64,000 nt of DNA from JAVBWI01 sp036677445 (GTDB taxonomy: Bacteria > Bacillota > Clostridia > Christensenellales > CAG-138), in the NCBI GenBank assembly GCA_036677445.1, contig JAVBWI010000017.1, forward strand, positions 1 to 64,000, given 5' to 3'. The notes under the pieces were generated by a model, which worked only from the letters and a program-made list of their open reading frames with translations, was not told the DNA's origin and did no database searches. The position numbers and the translations under genes are program-made. Below are positions 31,887 to 40,196 of the stretch, one piece after another (the first letter of the stretch is position 1; each line of letters begins with the position of its first letter).

Positions 31887-32903
31887 ATGCGAAAGCTGCT
31901 GCTGCTTGGAACGGGCGGCACAATCGCCTGCCTGCCCACCGATGAGGGGCTCGCGCCCAATGTGCCCGCAAGCGAGCTGCTGTCCTTTCTGAATATGAAT
32001 AGTTCGGGCGTCGACTGCCGGGATCTGTTCGCGCTGGACAGCTCCAACATACAGCCGGAGGAATGGCACGCCATGGCCGCCGAGATCGCCGCGGCGCAAA
32101 ACACATATTGCGGCGTGGTAATAGCCCACGGCACGGATACCATGGCCTATACCGCCAGCATGCTTTCGTTTATGCTGCAGGGTATCGATATCCCCGTTGT
32201 TTTGACGGGCGCGCAGTATCCCATTGTGTACCCGGATTCTGACGGGCGCATCAATTTGAAGGATGCGCTCACCGCGGCGCGCAGCCTGCCCGGCGGCGTA
32301 TACGTCTGTTTTGGCGGTGCGGTAATGCTCGGCTGCAGGGCGGTAAAGGTGCGCACCACCTCGCTCAACGCTTTTGAAAGCATCAACTTCCCTTATATCG
32401 GCGCGATCTTTAACGGCAGGTTTGTGCAGCTGCATCAGCCGCCGGTACGAAAAGATCGCTTTGCTTTTAACGACAAAATCGAGCCGAACGTGGCGCTTAT
32501 CAAGCTGGTGCCGGGCACAACCCCTGCGCTTTTTTACGCGCTGCCCGCCTGCGGCTACCAGGGGCTCGTTGTGGAAGCGTTTGGGCTGGGCGGCGTGCAC
32601 AGCATCCGGCGGGATCACACCGAGGCGCTCGTCAATCTCCTGCACGGCGGGATGCCTGTGGTGCTTTCCTCTCAGTGCCTGTATGAGCCAAGCACGATTT
32701 CCGTATATGAGGTGAGCCGTCCTCTTTCGGAAGCGGGCATGCTTTCCGCCGGGGATATGACCACCGAAGCCGCCGTTACCAAGCTGATGTGGGCGCTGGG
32801 GCAAAGCGGCAGCCTGGACAAGGTGCGGCGCATCATGGCGGATAACCTGTGCGGCGAACTCTCGCCGCAACCGTTGGCCGCTAAACAGGAAGCGGGCGTC
32901 TAG
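31887..32903 (+). CDS. ansA: Type I asparaginase
   Basis: The ATG at 31887 follows AAAAGGAG, giving 338 residues. The first catalytic Thr is in LLGTGGTIAC near residue 12, and the second triad in VIAHGTDTMAYTASML (Thr and Asp) near residue 83, with the Lys expected in the DALTAAR region. The absence of a signal peptide and the length point to the cytoplasmic type I group, which hydrolyses L-asparagine to aspartate and ammonia. It is flanked by divergent pckA and a long repeat region. A TATACT lies at about 31857. Confidence 0.92.
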   Translation: MRKLLLLGTGGTIACLPTDEGLAPNVPASELLSFLNMNSSGVDCRDLFALDSSNIQPEEWHAMAAEIAAAQNTYCGVVIAHGTDTMAYTASMLSFMLQGIDIPVVLTGAQYPIVYPDSDGRINLKDALTAARSLPGGVYVCFGGAVMLGCRAVKVRTTSLNAFESINFPYIGAIFNGRFVQLHQPPVRKDRFAFNDKIEPNVALIKLVPGTTPALFYALPACGYQGLVVEAFGLGGVHSIRRDHTEALVNLLHGGMPVVLSSQCLYEPSTISVYEVSRPLSEAGMLSAGDMTTEAAVTKLMWALGQSGSLDKVRRIMADNLCGELSPQPLAAKQEAGV

Positions 32904-33330
32904 TATGTCGAAAAAGTGCCTTGCGGCACTTTTTCGAGAATTACAGGAGCAACCTGTGCCTTACGGTGACGTCGACGGCCCACAGGCTTAGTATCCGAGG
33001 CGTCTCCCGCCGAGGATTGGTTGTTCCTGCAAGGAAAGCCTTGCGGCGCAAGGCTTTCCGCCTCCACCGCACATGTCGCTGGCGGCGGTTCCCCAGCCTC
33101 CGGGAGCCGGAGCCGAGCGCTCCGGTGGCAGATAAAGCGGGGTTGAGGCCGGTGCCAAAGGCAGCAAACGGTTCAGTGAACCGTTTGAAGGCCGAAACGG
33201 GTATCCGCTTGCGGATGCCCCGGGCACGAGGAAGGCCAGTGAGCAAGCGAGCACCGCTCGTATGAGAATGGTGCGACCATTGCGAACTGCAAAGCGGCCC
33301 CCGAATCCCCAAGGGGCTTATCGGCAGAAT
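32904..33330 (-). repeat. Dispersed hairpin element, inverted copy X
   Basis: Hairpin TCGAAAAAGTGCC (32908-32920) with GGCACTTTTTCGA (32925-32937) comes first and may end the asparaginase transcript. Then follow a palindrome of AAAGCCTTGC with GCAAGGCTTT (about 33037-33060), the inverted core CCGCACATGTCGC at 33067-33079, and at about 33290-33320 a segment with CCCCGAATCCCCAAGGGG. The same order is seen on the plus strand at 61421-61699, but this copy has about 160 extra bases inside. Confidence 0.75.
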
Positions 33331-33450
33331 GTAGTAATATGTTCCGCGGCTTCCATTATATTAAGAAGAAACCCAATCACAGATAAAAAGGCTGCGTACC
33401 CAATTATGGACGCGCAACCTTTTCAAAACACAAGCTTTCAGTTGTCAAAC

Positions 33451-33631
33451 CCGGCGGCATGTATAAACGGCATGCCGCCATACAAAATTAACACGGCCAA
33501 CCCGGCGACATGTACGGATCGCACACCGTCCTTCAAGCTTCCAATCGTCAAAACCGGTGACATATACGAACATCATACCGTCCTACATGCTTCCAACCGT
33601 CAAAACCGGCGACATGTGCGCCGGTTTTGAC
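33451..33631 (+). repeat. 52-bp tandem repeat array ending in a hairpin
   Basis: A unit starting CCGGCGACATGTA occurs four times, at 33451, 33502, 33554 and 33606, so the period is 51-52 bp. Each unit also contains forms of CAAGCTTCCAATCGTCAAAA. The last unit forms a 13-bp hairpin: GTCAAAACCGGCG (33599-33611) with CGCCGGTTTTGAC (33619-33631), loop ACATGTG. The units are similar along their whole length, unlike CRISPR repeats with unique spacers. No convincing gene spans it. Confidence 0.8.
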
Positions 33632-33732
33632 ACCTTGCGCAAATGCCGGCCGCGCCGGAGGCGCAGGCATTTGCGAAAAACTCGCCCCAGCGGGGCGCCC
33701 CGCTGCAATGCCGCGGCATTGCAGCGAAAAAG

Positions 33733-34035
33733 CTATTCCCAGTCGATCGCGCCGATTTCGTCGAGATACTCCTCGTTGTAGTCGAGATAGTCGTTGGTCA
33801 GGCGCATCATATACATGCGGTAGTCGGGAAAGGCTGCCACCATTCCCTCGAAGATCGCATCCGAGGCGGCCTCGTCGTCGTAAGCTTCTCCCTGTTCCAC
33901 GCCGGTCTGCTGCATGAACGTTTCATCCAGCGCTATGAGAGTATCCAGCATATCTTCCAGTACGCCTTCGGGCAGGAAGTCGTAATCGCCTTGCTTTTGT
34001 ATGCGCTCCAACAGGTATTTGCGCGCATCTTCCAT
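33733..34035 (-). CDS. Small acidic hypothetical protein
   Basis: The ATG at 34035 follows GGAGGAGAATAAG on the minus strand, giving 100 residues. It is soluble, helical and very acidic (DYLDYNEEYLDEIGAIDWE at the C-terminus). I do not recognise a family. It stands alone, divergent from the ATP synthase operon, so its promoter region abuts that of the operon. The good ribosome-binding site and codon use support a real gene. Confidence 0.65.
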   Translation of the reverse strand: MEDARKYLLERIQKQGDYDFLPEGVLEDMLDTLIALDETFMQQTGVEQGEAYDDEAASDAIFEGMVAAFPDYRMYMMRLTNDYLDYNEEYLDEIGAIDWE

Positions 34036-34159
34036 CTTATTCTCCTCCTCAAGCCTTGTCACCGCTTAGTATACAACAGATCGCGGGGGTATTAACAGCG
34101 TTTTCTGCAAATTCCGCCTTTTGTTTTGTTTTTATGCGGCGGGTGATAAATAATTGCAC

Positions 34160-34187
34160 TTGAAATTCAAATTCAGGGGAGTATAAT
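34160..34187 (+). promoter_or_regulatory. Promoter of the ATP synthase operon
   Basis: TTGAAA at 34160-34165 and TATAAT at 34182-34187 are 16 bases apart, about 45 bases before the first start codon of the operon. Confidence 0.65.
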
Positions 34188-34231
34188 GACTGTTAATCGC
34201 CTTTTTTAGGGGTCAGGAGGTGGAAGTTCGA

Positions 34232-34507
34232 ATGCTGGGGTTTTTGCTTGGCGCAGTTTGCGGCGCGGCCGAGCTGTTTCTGCTCAATAGGCTGATTGGT
34301 GCGGTGCAGCGCGGAGAATCGGGCAAACTACTGTTGCTGATGCTGCTCAAACTGCTCGTGCTGGCATGCGCGTTCGTGCCCGTGATACTCTTGCGGCGCG
34401 ATGAATTGCTCTGGTGCGGCGTGGGGATTTCCGCCGCTTTGGTGGCCGGCGCGATCGCGATGTTCTGCAAACACACATGGTATGGGAAAGGAGACAAAAA
34501 ATCCTGA
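34232..34507 (+). CDS. atpI: ATP synthase subunit I-like membrane protein
   Basis: The ATG at 34232 lies 11 bases after GGAGG and gives 91 residues with about three hydrophobic helices. The position as first gene before atpB, the size and the composition fit AtpI, a poorly conserved assembly factor for the c-ring or a Mg2+-related protein. Sequence identity to any one family is not obvious. Its stop overlaps the atpB start by one base (TGATG). Confidence 0.75.
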   Translation: MLGFLLGAVCGAAELFLLNRLIGAVQRGESGKLLLLMLLKLLVLACAFVPVILLRRDELLWCGVGISAALVAGAIAMFCKHTWYGKGDKKS

Positions 34508-35400
34508 TGCCAACGTTGAATCTCGCCAGGATAGTGGCGATGGCAATTTCCCTCATCGGTGGAATTGCCGCAATCTATGCAAAGGGAAAAATCAGGCTGC
34601 CTGCCCCGGAGGACGAGCGGTTCAAGCGGGTCAAAAAGAAGCGCAAGTGGCTCATGGTGCTGGGCGTGTTTCTGTTGTGGCTGTTTTGCGGGCTGGTGAT
34701 CGGGCTGTACGCCGCACCCGCGGAAGGGCTGCATGTGGAAATCATGGCGCCGCGCATGACGGTGTTGGGCTTTGACGTGAGTTCGTCCGTAGTGTTCAGT
34801 TGGGTCGCCATGGCCGTGATACTGGTGCTGGCGGTGCTTACGCGGCTGTTCGTCATCCCCAAGTTCCGTGAACAGCCCCGGGGGCTGCAGGCCGTGCTGG
34901 AGCTGATGGTTTCGGCTGTTTCGGACTATACCGAGGAGAAGCTGGGCCACAGGAGCGAGGCGCTTTCCGCCTACATGCTCGCGCTCGCGGCGCTGATGAT
35001 CGGCAGCGCGATGGTGGAGCTGTTCGGCGTACGCCCGCCCACGGCGGATCTCGTCATGACGTTCTCACTCGCGCTGTGTACGTTCGTGATGATCAACTAT
35101 TTCGGCATTAAGAAAAAAGGGGTCGGCGGCCGTTTAAAAAGCCTCGCGCAGCCTACGCCCGTGATATTCCCCATCCGTATACTGACGGATATCGCCATCC
35201 CCGTCTCGCTCGCCTGCCGGCTGTTCGGCAACATGCTTGGCGGCATGATCGTGATGCATTTGCTGTACATGGCATTGGGCGCCTTCAGCGTGGGCGCGCC
35301 GGCCGTGCTGGGCCTGTATTTTAACGTGTTCCATCCGGTGATACAGGTGTTCATATTTATGACGCTCTCCCTGACGTTTATCGGCGAAGCGGCGGAGTAA
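34507..35400 (+). CDS. atpB: F0F1 ATP synthase subunit a
   Basis: The 297-residue protein is the stator a subunit of F0. The essential Arg lies in SLACRLFGNMLGG, after PIRILTDIAIPV, as in all a subunits. Helices before and after form the two half-channels. Compared with many a subunits it has an N-terminal extra helix and a basic stretch (RFKRVKKKRKW). It conducts ions against the c-ring. It begins at the overlapping TGATG with atpI. Confidence 0.94.
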   Translation: MPTLNLARIVAMAISLIGGIAAIYAKGKIRLPAPEDERFKRVKKKRKWLMVLGVFLLWLFCGLVIGLYAAPAEGLHVEIMAPRMTVLGFDVSSSVVFSWVAMAVILVLAVLTRLFVIPKFREQPRGLQAVLELMVSAVSDYTEEKLGHRSEALSAYMLALAALMIGSAMVELFGVRPPTADLVMTFSLALCTFVMINYFGIKKKGVGGRLKSLAQPTPVIFPIRILTDIAIPVSLACRLFGNMLGGMIVMHLLYMALGAFSVGAPAVLGLYFNVFHPVIQVFIFMTLSLTFIGEAAE

Positions 35401-35435
35401 TGGATTTTTATATTTAGATTTGGGAGGAAATGAAA

Positions 35436-35666
35436 ATGGATTTGGGTTTGATCGCAATCGGCGCGGCGCTCGCGGTGTTCACCGGCGTTGGCGCAGGCCT
35501 TGGTATGGCGCTTGCAACGGGCAAGGCGGTGGAATCCGTCGCGCGGCAGCCGGAGGCGTCGGGTAAAATCAACGCCATGCTTCTGCTGGGCCTGGCGCTT
35601 ACGGAATCTACGGCTATTTACGGCTTTGTGACGGCGCTGATGATCATATTCACCATGGGCGCCTGA
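35436..35666 (+). CDS. atpE: F0F1 ATP synthase subunit c
   Basis: The ATG at 35436 is preferred because GGAGG lies 8 bases upstream. The 76-residue hairpin protein has two helices and the loop ARQPEA (residues 37-42). The ion-binding carboxylate is Glu57 within LTESTAIYG. Ser58, Thr59 and Tyr62 match sodium-type rotors such as that of Ilyobacter tartaricus, but the position equivalent to its helix-1 Gln32 is Met24 here. Ion specificity is therefore uncertain. It forms the rotating ring. Confidence 0.95.
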   Translation: MDLGLIAIGAALAVFTGVGAGLGMALATGKAVESVARQPEASGKINAMLLLGLALTESTAIYGFVTALMIIFTMGA

Positions 35667-35680
35667 AGCGGGGGTGCCAT

Positions 35681-36157
35681 ATGGAGTTTAACCTTATCGA
35701 TATTGTACAGCATGTGCTGAATATCGTCGTGCTATACCTGCTGCTGCGGGCGTTGGTGTTTAAGCCGGTGCGCAAGTTCATGCGGGAGCGCGAAGAAAAG
35801 TTTGCACGTGAGCGCGAGGCCGTTCATGCCGAGCAGGAGGAGGCGAAGAGCCTGAAGGCGCAGTACGAGGCCTCGCTCCAGGATGCGAAGCAGCATGCGG
35901 AGCAGATTGCGGAAACCCGGCTGCAACGCGCCGAGCAGGACGCGCAGGAGATCGTAGACAAGGCCAAGCAGCAGGCGCAGAAAACGCTTGCCGAGTCGCA
36001 TAAGCAAATTCTCGCCGAGCGCGACGAAATGCTCCTGGAGCTTAAGGATGAAACCGCGGCGCTCGCCGTGGACCTTGCCGGCCGCATACTCGGGCGCGAA
36101 GTATCCGAGTCCGACAATAAGCGCCTTATCAGCGATTACTTCCAGAAGGTGGGCTAA
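35681..36157 (+). CDS. atpF: F0F1 ATP synthase subunit b
   Basis: The 158-residue protein has one N-terminal membrane helix (about residues 8-27, IVQHVLNIVVLYLLLRALVF) followed by a long charged helix rich in Glu, Gln, Ala and Lys up to about residue 140. This is the dimeric stator stalk. The C-terminus (AGRILGREVSESDNKRLISDYF) is where it normally binds the delta subunit. It lies 14 bp after atpE and ends 3 bp before the short delta gene. Confidence 0.93.
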   Translation: MEFNLIDIVQHVLNIVVLYLLLRALVFKPVRKFMREREEKFAREREAVHAEQEEAKSLKAQYEASLQDAKQHAEQIAETRLQRAEQDAQEIVDKAKQQAQKTLAESHKQILAERDEMLLELKDETAALAVDLAGRILGREVSESDNKRLISDYFQKVG

Positions 36158-36160
36158 GGT

Positions 36161-36388
36161 ATGGCGCTCAATGGTGAACTGTATATCGCCGGGCCGTTCG
36201 ACGATGCGCAGGTACAGGATGTCACGGCGCGGCTTTCCCGTCTGATCGGGCAGGAAATTTCACTCGACGTCAAGCGCGACGAGCACCTGATCGGCGGTTT
36301 TCTGGCGATGATAGACGGCAAGGTGTACGATTCGAGCGTTTTGACGCGCATGAAGGATGTGCAGCGGCACCTGTTCGAAAGAGAGTAG
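36161..36388 (+). CDS. atpH: Truncated ATP synthase delta subunit (C-terminal domain only)
   Basis: This gene sits in the atpH position but encodes only 75 residues, whereas delta is normally about 180. What remains matches the C-terminal part of delta: LSRLIGQEISLDVKRDEHLIGGFLAMIDGKVYDSSV, then a final helix LTRMKDVQRHL. The N-terminal six-helix domain, which binds the tip of the alpha subunits, is absent, and only 3 bp separate this gene from atpF. An ATG directly follows the atpF stop, so this looks like the true start, not a frameshifted remnant. It overlaps nothing and is followed 3 bp later by atpA. Confidence 0.8.
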   Translation: MALNGELYIAGPFDDAQVQDVTARLSRLIGQEISLDVKRDEHLIGGFLAMIDGKVYDSSVLTRMKDVQRHLFERE

Positions 36389-36391
36389 CAT

Positions 36392-37900
36392 ATGGATAAT
36401 ACCGCAAAAGAGATCGGCGCGGCGCTGCGGCTGAGGCTTCAGAGCTATGCGGGCGCGCCTGTCGTTTACGAATATGGAACGGTGGAATCCGCGGGCGACG
36501 GCGTGGTCAAAATCAAGGGGCTTACGCACAGCCGCTACGGGGAACTCCTTGCGTTCGGCCAGGATATATTCGGCATGGCCATGGACCTGGAGCTGGGCGG
36601 CGTAGGCGCGGTGCTGTTAAACGGCGTCAACGAGGTGCGCGCGGGCGAACGCGTGCGCGGCACCGGCCGCGTGGTGGAAGTGCCGGTGGGGCCGGAGCTT
36701 CTTGGCCGCGTGGTGGACCCTATCGGCATGCCGCTGGACGCAAAGCCTTTGCAGGCCGCAAAGTACCGGCCTATCGAAACTGCGGCGCCCAGCATTATCG
36801 ACCGGCAGAACGTCAACGAACCGCTGCAGACGGGCCTGCTCGCCATCGACAGCATCATCCCCATCGGCAAGGGACAGCGGGAGCTGATCATCGGCGACAG
36901 GCAGACGGGCAAATCCACCATCGCCATCGATACCATTATCAACCAGCGCGGCAAAAACGTGCTGTGCGTGTATGTCGCTATCGGGCAGAAGGTATCCGCC
37001 ATCGCCCGGCTGCACGAAACGCTGCGCCAGGCGGGCGCGATGGAGTATACCTGCATCGTTGCCGCCACCGCCAGCGACTGCGCCGCCATGCAGTACATCG
37101 CCCCTTATGCGGGCTGCGCCATCGCGGAGCATTTCATGTACGAGGGCCGCGATGTCCTCATCATTTACGACGACCTGAGCAAGCACGCCGTGGCCTACCG
37201 CGCAATGTCGCTGCTGTTAAAGCGCCCCCCGGGACGCGAAGCGTACCCCGGCGACGTATTCTATCTGCACAGCCGCCTGCTGGAGCGCGCCGCGCATTTG
37301 AAAGACGAGCTGGGCGGCGGCTCCATGACGGCGCTGCCCATTGTGGAGACGATGGCCAGCGATATTTCCGCCTATATCCCCACCAACGTCATTTCCATTA
37401 CGGACGGGCAGGTATACCTGGAAACGGAGCTGTTCCACGCGGGCGTACGCCCGGCGGTTAACGTCGGCCTTTCCGTGTCGCGCGTAGGGCGCGCGGCGCA
37501 AAAAAAGGCAATGCGCAAGGTTTCCGGCCGCCTGCGGCTGACGCTGGCGCAATACCGGGAGCTGTTGGTATTCGCGCAGTTCGGCGCGGATATAGACCCT
37601 TCCACAAAGAGGATGCTCGACCACGGAGACCGCCTGAGCGAAACGCTCAAGCAGCAGCAGAACAAGCCGCTGTCGCTTTCGGAGCAGGTGTGCCTGCTGC
37701 TGTGCGTCACGGAAGGGTATTTAAAGGATGTGCCGGTGCAGGGCGTTCGCGCCTTCAACGAAGGGCTTCTCGCGTATGCCCATAAGGAATGCGGCGCGGC
37801 GCTTGCAAACATAGAGGAAACGGGCGACCTGACGGAAGAGATTTCTTCGGCGCTCCGCGCGTGCATGCTTGCCTATTCACAGAGCGTGAAGGCGGTGTAA
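36392..37900 (+). CDS. atpA: F0F1 ATP synthase subunit alpha
   Basis: The 502-residue protein is a complete alpha subunit with the N-terminal beta barrel, the nucleotide-binding domain with Walker A GDRQTGKST at residues 168-176, and the helical C-terminal domain. VYVAIGQKVSAIARL and IIYDDLSKHAVAYRAMSLLLKRPPGREAYPGDVFYLHSRLLERAA are strongly conserved. The N-terminal helix (residues 4-19), which in other enzymes binds delta, is present though the delta N-domain is missing. The alpha subunits alternate with beta in the catalytic hexamer. Confidence 0.97.
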   Translation: MDNTAKEIGAALRLRLQSYAGAPVVYEYGTVESAGDGVVKIKGLTHSRYGELLAFGQDIFGMAMDLELGGVGAVLLNGVNEVRAGERVRGTGRVVEVPVGPELLGRVVDPIGMPLDAKPLQAAKYRPIETAAPSIIDRQNVNEPLQTGLLAIDSIIPIGKGQRELIIGDRQTGKSTIAIDTIINQRGKNVLCVYVAIGQKVSAIARLHETLRQAGAMEYTCIVAATASDCAAMQYIAPYAGCAIAEHFMYEGRDVLIIYDDLSKHAVAYRAMSLLLKRPPGREAYPGDVFYLHSRLLERAAHLKDELGGGSMTALPIVETMASDISAYIPTNVISITDGQVYLETELFHAGVRPAVNVGLSVSRVGRAAQKKAMRKVSGRLRLTLAQYRELLVFAQFGADIDPSTKRMLDHGDRLSETLKQQQNKPLSLSEQVCLLLCVTEGYLKDVPVQGVRAFNEGLLAYAHKECGAALANIEETGDLTEEISSALRACMLAYSQSVKAV

Positions 37901-37903
37901 GGC

Positions 37904-38800
37904 ATGCCCAGCATGAGCGACATCCGCTTCCACATCAAAAGTGTGAAGCAAACGCGTCAGATCACCAACGCCATGCACCTGGTCTCCGCCGCGCGCATGC
38001 GCAAGGCGATGCGCGGCATAGAACAGAACAGGGCGTACTTTTACAGGGCGCTGGATACCATGAAGGATATCCGCGAGCATACCGGCGGCCTGCAGCACCC
38101 GTACCTTACGCACCGCGACAGCCCTGAAAACAGGGCGGCGTATATCGTGGTCGCGGGGGAAAAAGGGCTTTCGGGCAGCTATAACCACGATATCCTTGCG
38201 CTGGCGGAGAAAAGCATCCAAGAACGAAAGGTGACGCACATATTTACGGTGGGCGGCATCGCCACCGCGCACTTTCGCAGGCGCGGCATCAACGTGAACG
38301 AGAATTTCGCGCATATCGCGGAAGACCCTTCCGTCAACACCGCCCGCAGGATCGTCACCATCATCATGGAGCTGTACGACGCGCAGGAAATAGACGAGCT
38401 GCACGTGGTGTATACGCGCTTTGTCAACTCCATGGTGCATGAACCGACGGATTTCAAGCTGCTGCCCATCGAGCTTTCGGATTTCGGCAATGAGCGCGAA
38501 ATCATGGAAAGCCGCGAACAGATGCTGTACGACCCTTCTCCCGAGCAGGTGTTCGACGCCCTGGTGCCGCAGTTTATCATCGGCTATATTTACGGCGCGC
38601 TGGTGCACGCCTACGCCAGCGAGAATTACGCCCGCATGGCGGCCATGGAAAACGCCACCCGCAGCGCGGATGAGATGATCGGAAAGCTTACGCAGCAATA
38701 CCACTCCGTGCGCCAGCTTTCCATTACCAACGAGCTTTCCGAGATCGTCGGCGCCGCAAACGCATTCGTCCCGGAGGAAGGTAGACACTATGATGAATAA
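37904..38800 (+). CDS. atpG: F0F1 ATP synthase subunit gamma
   Basis: The 298-residue protein is the central rotor shaft. The N-terminal helix IRFHIKSVKQTRQITNAMHLVSAARM and the C-terminal helix with AAMENATRSADEMIGKL and RQLSITNELSEIVGAANA are both conserved, enclosing a Rossmann-like middle domain (VVAGEKGLSGSYN). It starts 3 bp after atpA and its end overlaps atpD by 11 bp. Confidence 0.95.
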   Translation: MPSMSDIRFHIKSVKQTRQITNAMHLVSAARMRKAMRGIEQNRAYFYRALDTMKDIREHTGGLQHPYLTHRDSPENRAAYIVVAGEKGLSGSYNHDILALAEKSIQERKVTHIFTVGGIATAHFRRRGINVNENFAHIAEDPSVNTARRIVTIIMELYDAQEIDELHVVYTRFVNSMVHEPTDFKLLPIELSDFGNEREIMESREQMLYDPSPEQVFDALVPQFIIGYIYGALVHAYASENYARMAAMENATRSADEMIGKLTQQYHSVRQLSITNELSEIVGAANAFVPEEGRHYDE

Positions 38801-40196
38801 TACGCAAAACCGCGGCAGGATCGTCAAGATCTCCGGCCCGGTGCTGGATATCCAATTCGAGCCGGGTTCCGAGCCGTTGATCCATACGCTGTTAAAAACG
38901 GCGGGGGATTCGCCGGTACATATGGAGGTCGCGCGTCATCACGCGCCGGGCGTAGTCCGCGCCATCGCGCTGGAGGCGACGGAAGGCCTGTGCTGCGGAG
39001 TCGACGTCATCGACACCGGCGAGGGCATCACCGTACCGGTGGGCGAAGCCGTACTTGGCCGCGTCATCAATTCGCTGGGCAACCCCATCGACGGGCTGGG
39101 CGATATCGAGGCGCCAAGGCGCCCCATCCACCGCAGCGCGCCGCCGCTTGTGATGCAGCGGCCCTCCACCGCGCTTTTTGAAACGGGCATCAAGGTCATC
39201 GACCTGTTGGCGCCCTACCCTGTCGGCGGCAAGATCGGCCTGTTCGGCGGCGCGGGCGTGGGCAAGACCATACTCATCATGGAACTGATACACAACATTG
39301 TCTCCAACCGCGGCGGCTATTCCGTATTCACCGGCGTAGGCGAGCGCAGCCGCGAGGGCGCGGAGCTGATCGCGGAAATGCGCGAATCCGGCGTTATCTC
39401 CCGTACCGCACTTGCCTTCGGGCAGATGAACGAGCCGCCGGGATCGCGTATGCGCGTGACGCTGGCGGGGCTTACCATGGCCGAATATCTGCGCGACGAA
39501 ATGCATCAGGACGTGCTGCTGTTTATAGACAACATATTCCGCTATGTGCAGGCGGGCAACGAGGTATCCGCCATGCTGGGGCGCATGCCCTCGGCGGTCG
39601 GCTACCAGCCCACGCTCGCGACAGAGCTTGGCGAGCTGCAGGAGCGCATCGCGAGCACCAGCCGCGGTTCCATCACCTCCGTACAGGCGGTGTATGTGCC
39701 TGCGGACGACCTGACCGACCCCGCGCCCGCCGCCATATTCGCGCACCTGGACGCCACGACGGTGCTTTCGCGCGCCATCGCGGAAATCGGCATCTACCCT
39801 GCGGTGGATCCTCTTGATTCCTCTTCGCGGATACTGGAGCCTTCCATCGTGGGAGAACGGCACTACAATGTTGCGCGCCGCGTGCAGGAATGCCTGCAGC
39901 GCTACCACGAGCTGCAGGATATCATCGCCATACTGGGTATGGATGAGCTTTCGGATGAGGACCGGCTGACGGTGTACCGCGCGCGCAAGCTGCAGAACTT
40001 CCTTTCGCAGCCGCTGTTTGTGGCGGAGGTGTTTACCGGCGAACCCGGCCGTTACGTGACGCTGGAGCAGACCGTGTCCGGCTTTGAAGCCGTCGTCAAC
40101 GGCGAAGCGGACGACCTGCCCGAAGCCGCGTTCCTGATGGCGGGAACGCTGGACGAAGTGCGTGAAAAGAGCAGGGAGATACAGAAGAATGTCTAA
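38790..40196 (+). CDS. atpD: F0F1 ATP synthase subunit beta
   Basis: The 468-residue catalytic subunit has Walker A GGAGVGKT at residues 153-160, the catalytic Glu in GVGERSREG, Walker B in DVLLFIDNIFRY, and the C-terminal lever MDELSDEDRL corresponding to DELSEED. It forms the three catalytic sites with alpha. ATGATG offers two adjacent starts; GGAGGAAGG lies upstream of both. Its stop overlaps the atpC start. Confidence 0.98.
   Translation: MMNNTQNRGRIVKISGPVLDIQFEPGSEPLIHTLLKTAGDSPVHMEVARHHAPGVVRAIALEATEGLCCGVDVIDTGEGITVPVGEAVLGRVINSLGNPIDGLGDIEAPRRPIHRSAPPLVMQRPSTALFETGIKVIDLLAPYPVGGKIGLFGGAGVGKTILIMELIHNIVSNRGGYSVFTGVGERSREGAELIAEMRESGVISRTALAFGQMNEPPGSRMRVTLAGLTMAEYLRDEMHQDVLLFIDNIFRYVQAGNEVSAMLGRMPSAVGYQPTLATELGELQERIASTSRGSITSVQAVYVPADDLTDPAPAAIFAHLDATTVLSRAIAEIGIYPAVDPLDSSSRILEPSIVGERHYNVARRVQECLQRYHELQDIIAILGMDELSDEDRLTVYRARKLQNFLSQPLFVAEVFTGEPGRYVTLEQTVSGFEAVVNGEADDLPEAAFLMAGTLDEVREKSREIQKNV

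Noticed and set aside
33262..33630. Plus-strand ORF of 122 codons across the repeat array
   Set aside because: It spans hairpin repeats and the tandem array, has no credible ribosome-binding site and an irregular composition. It is better explained by the repeat content.
33451..33631. Possible CRISPR array
   Set aside because: The period is regular at 51-52 bp, but the units resemble each other along their whole length with no unique spacers, there are only four, and no cas genes are near.
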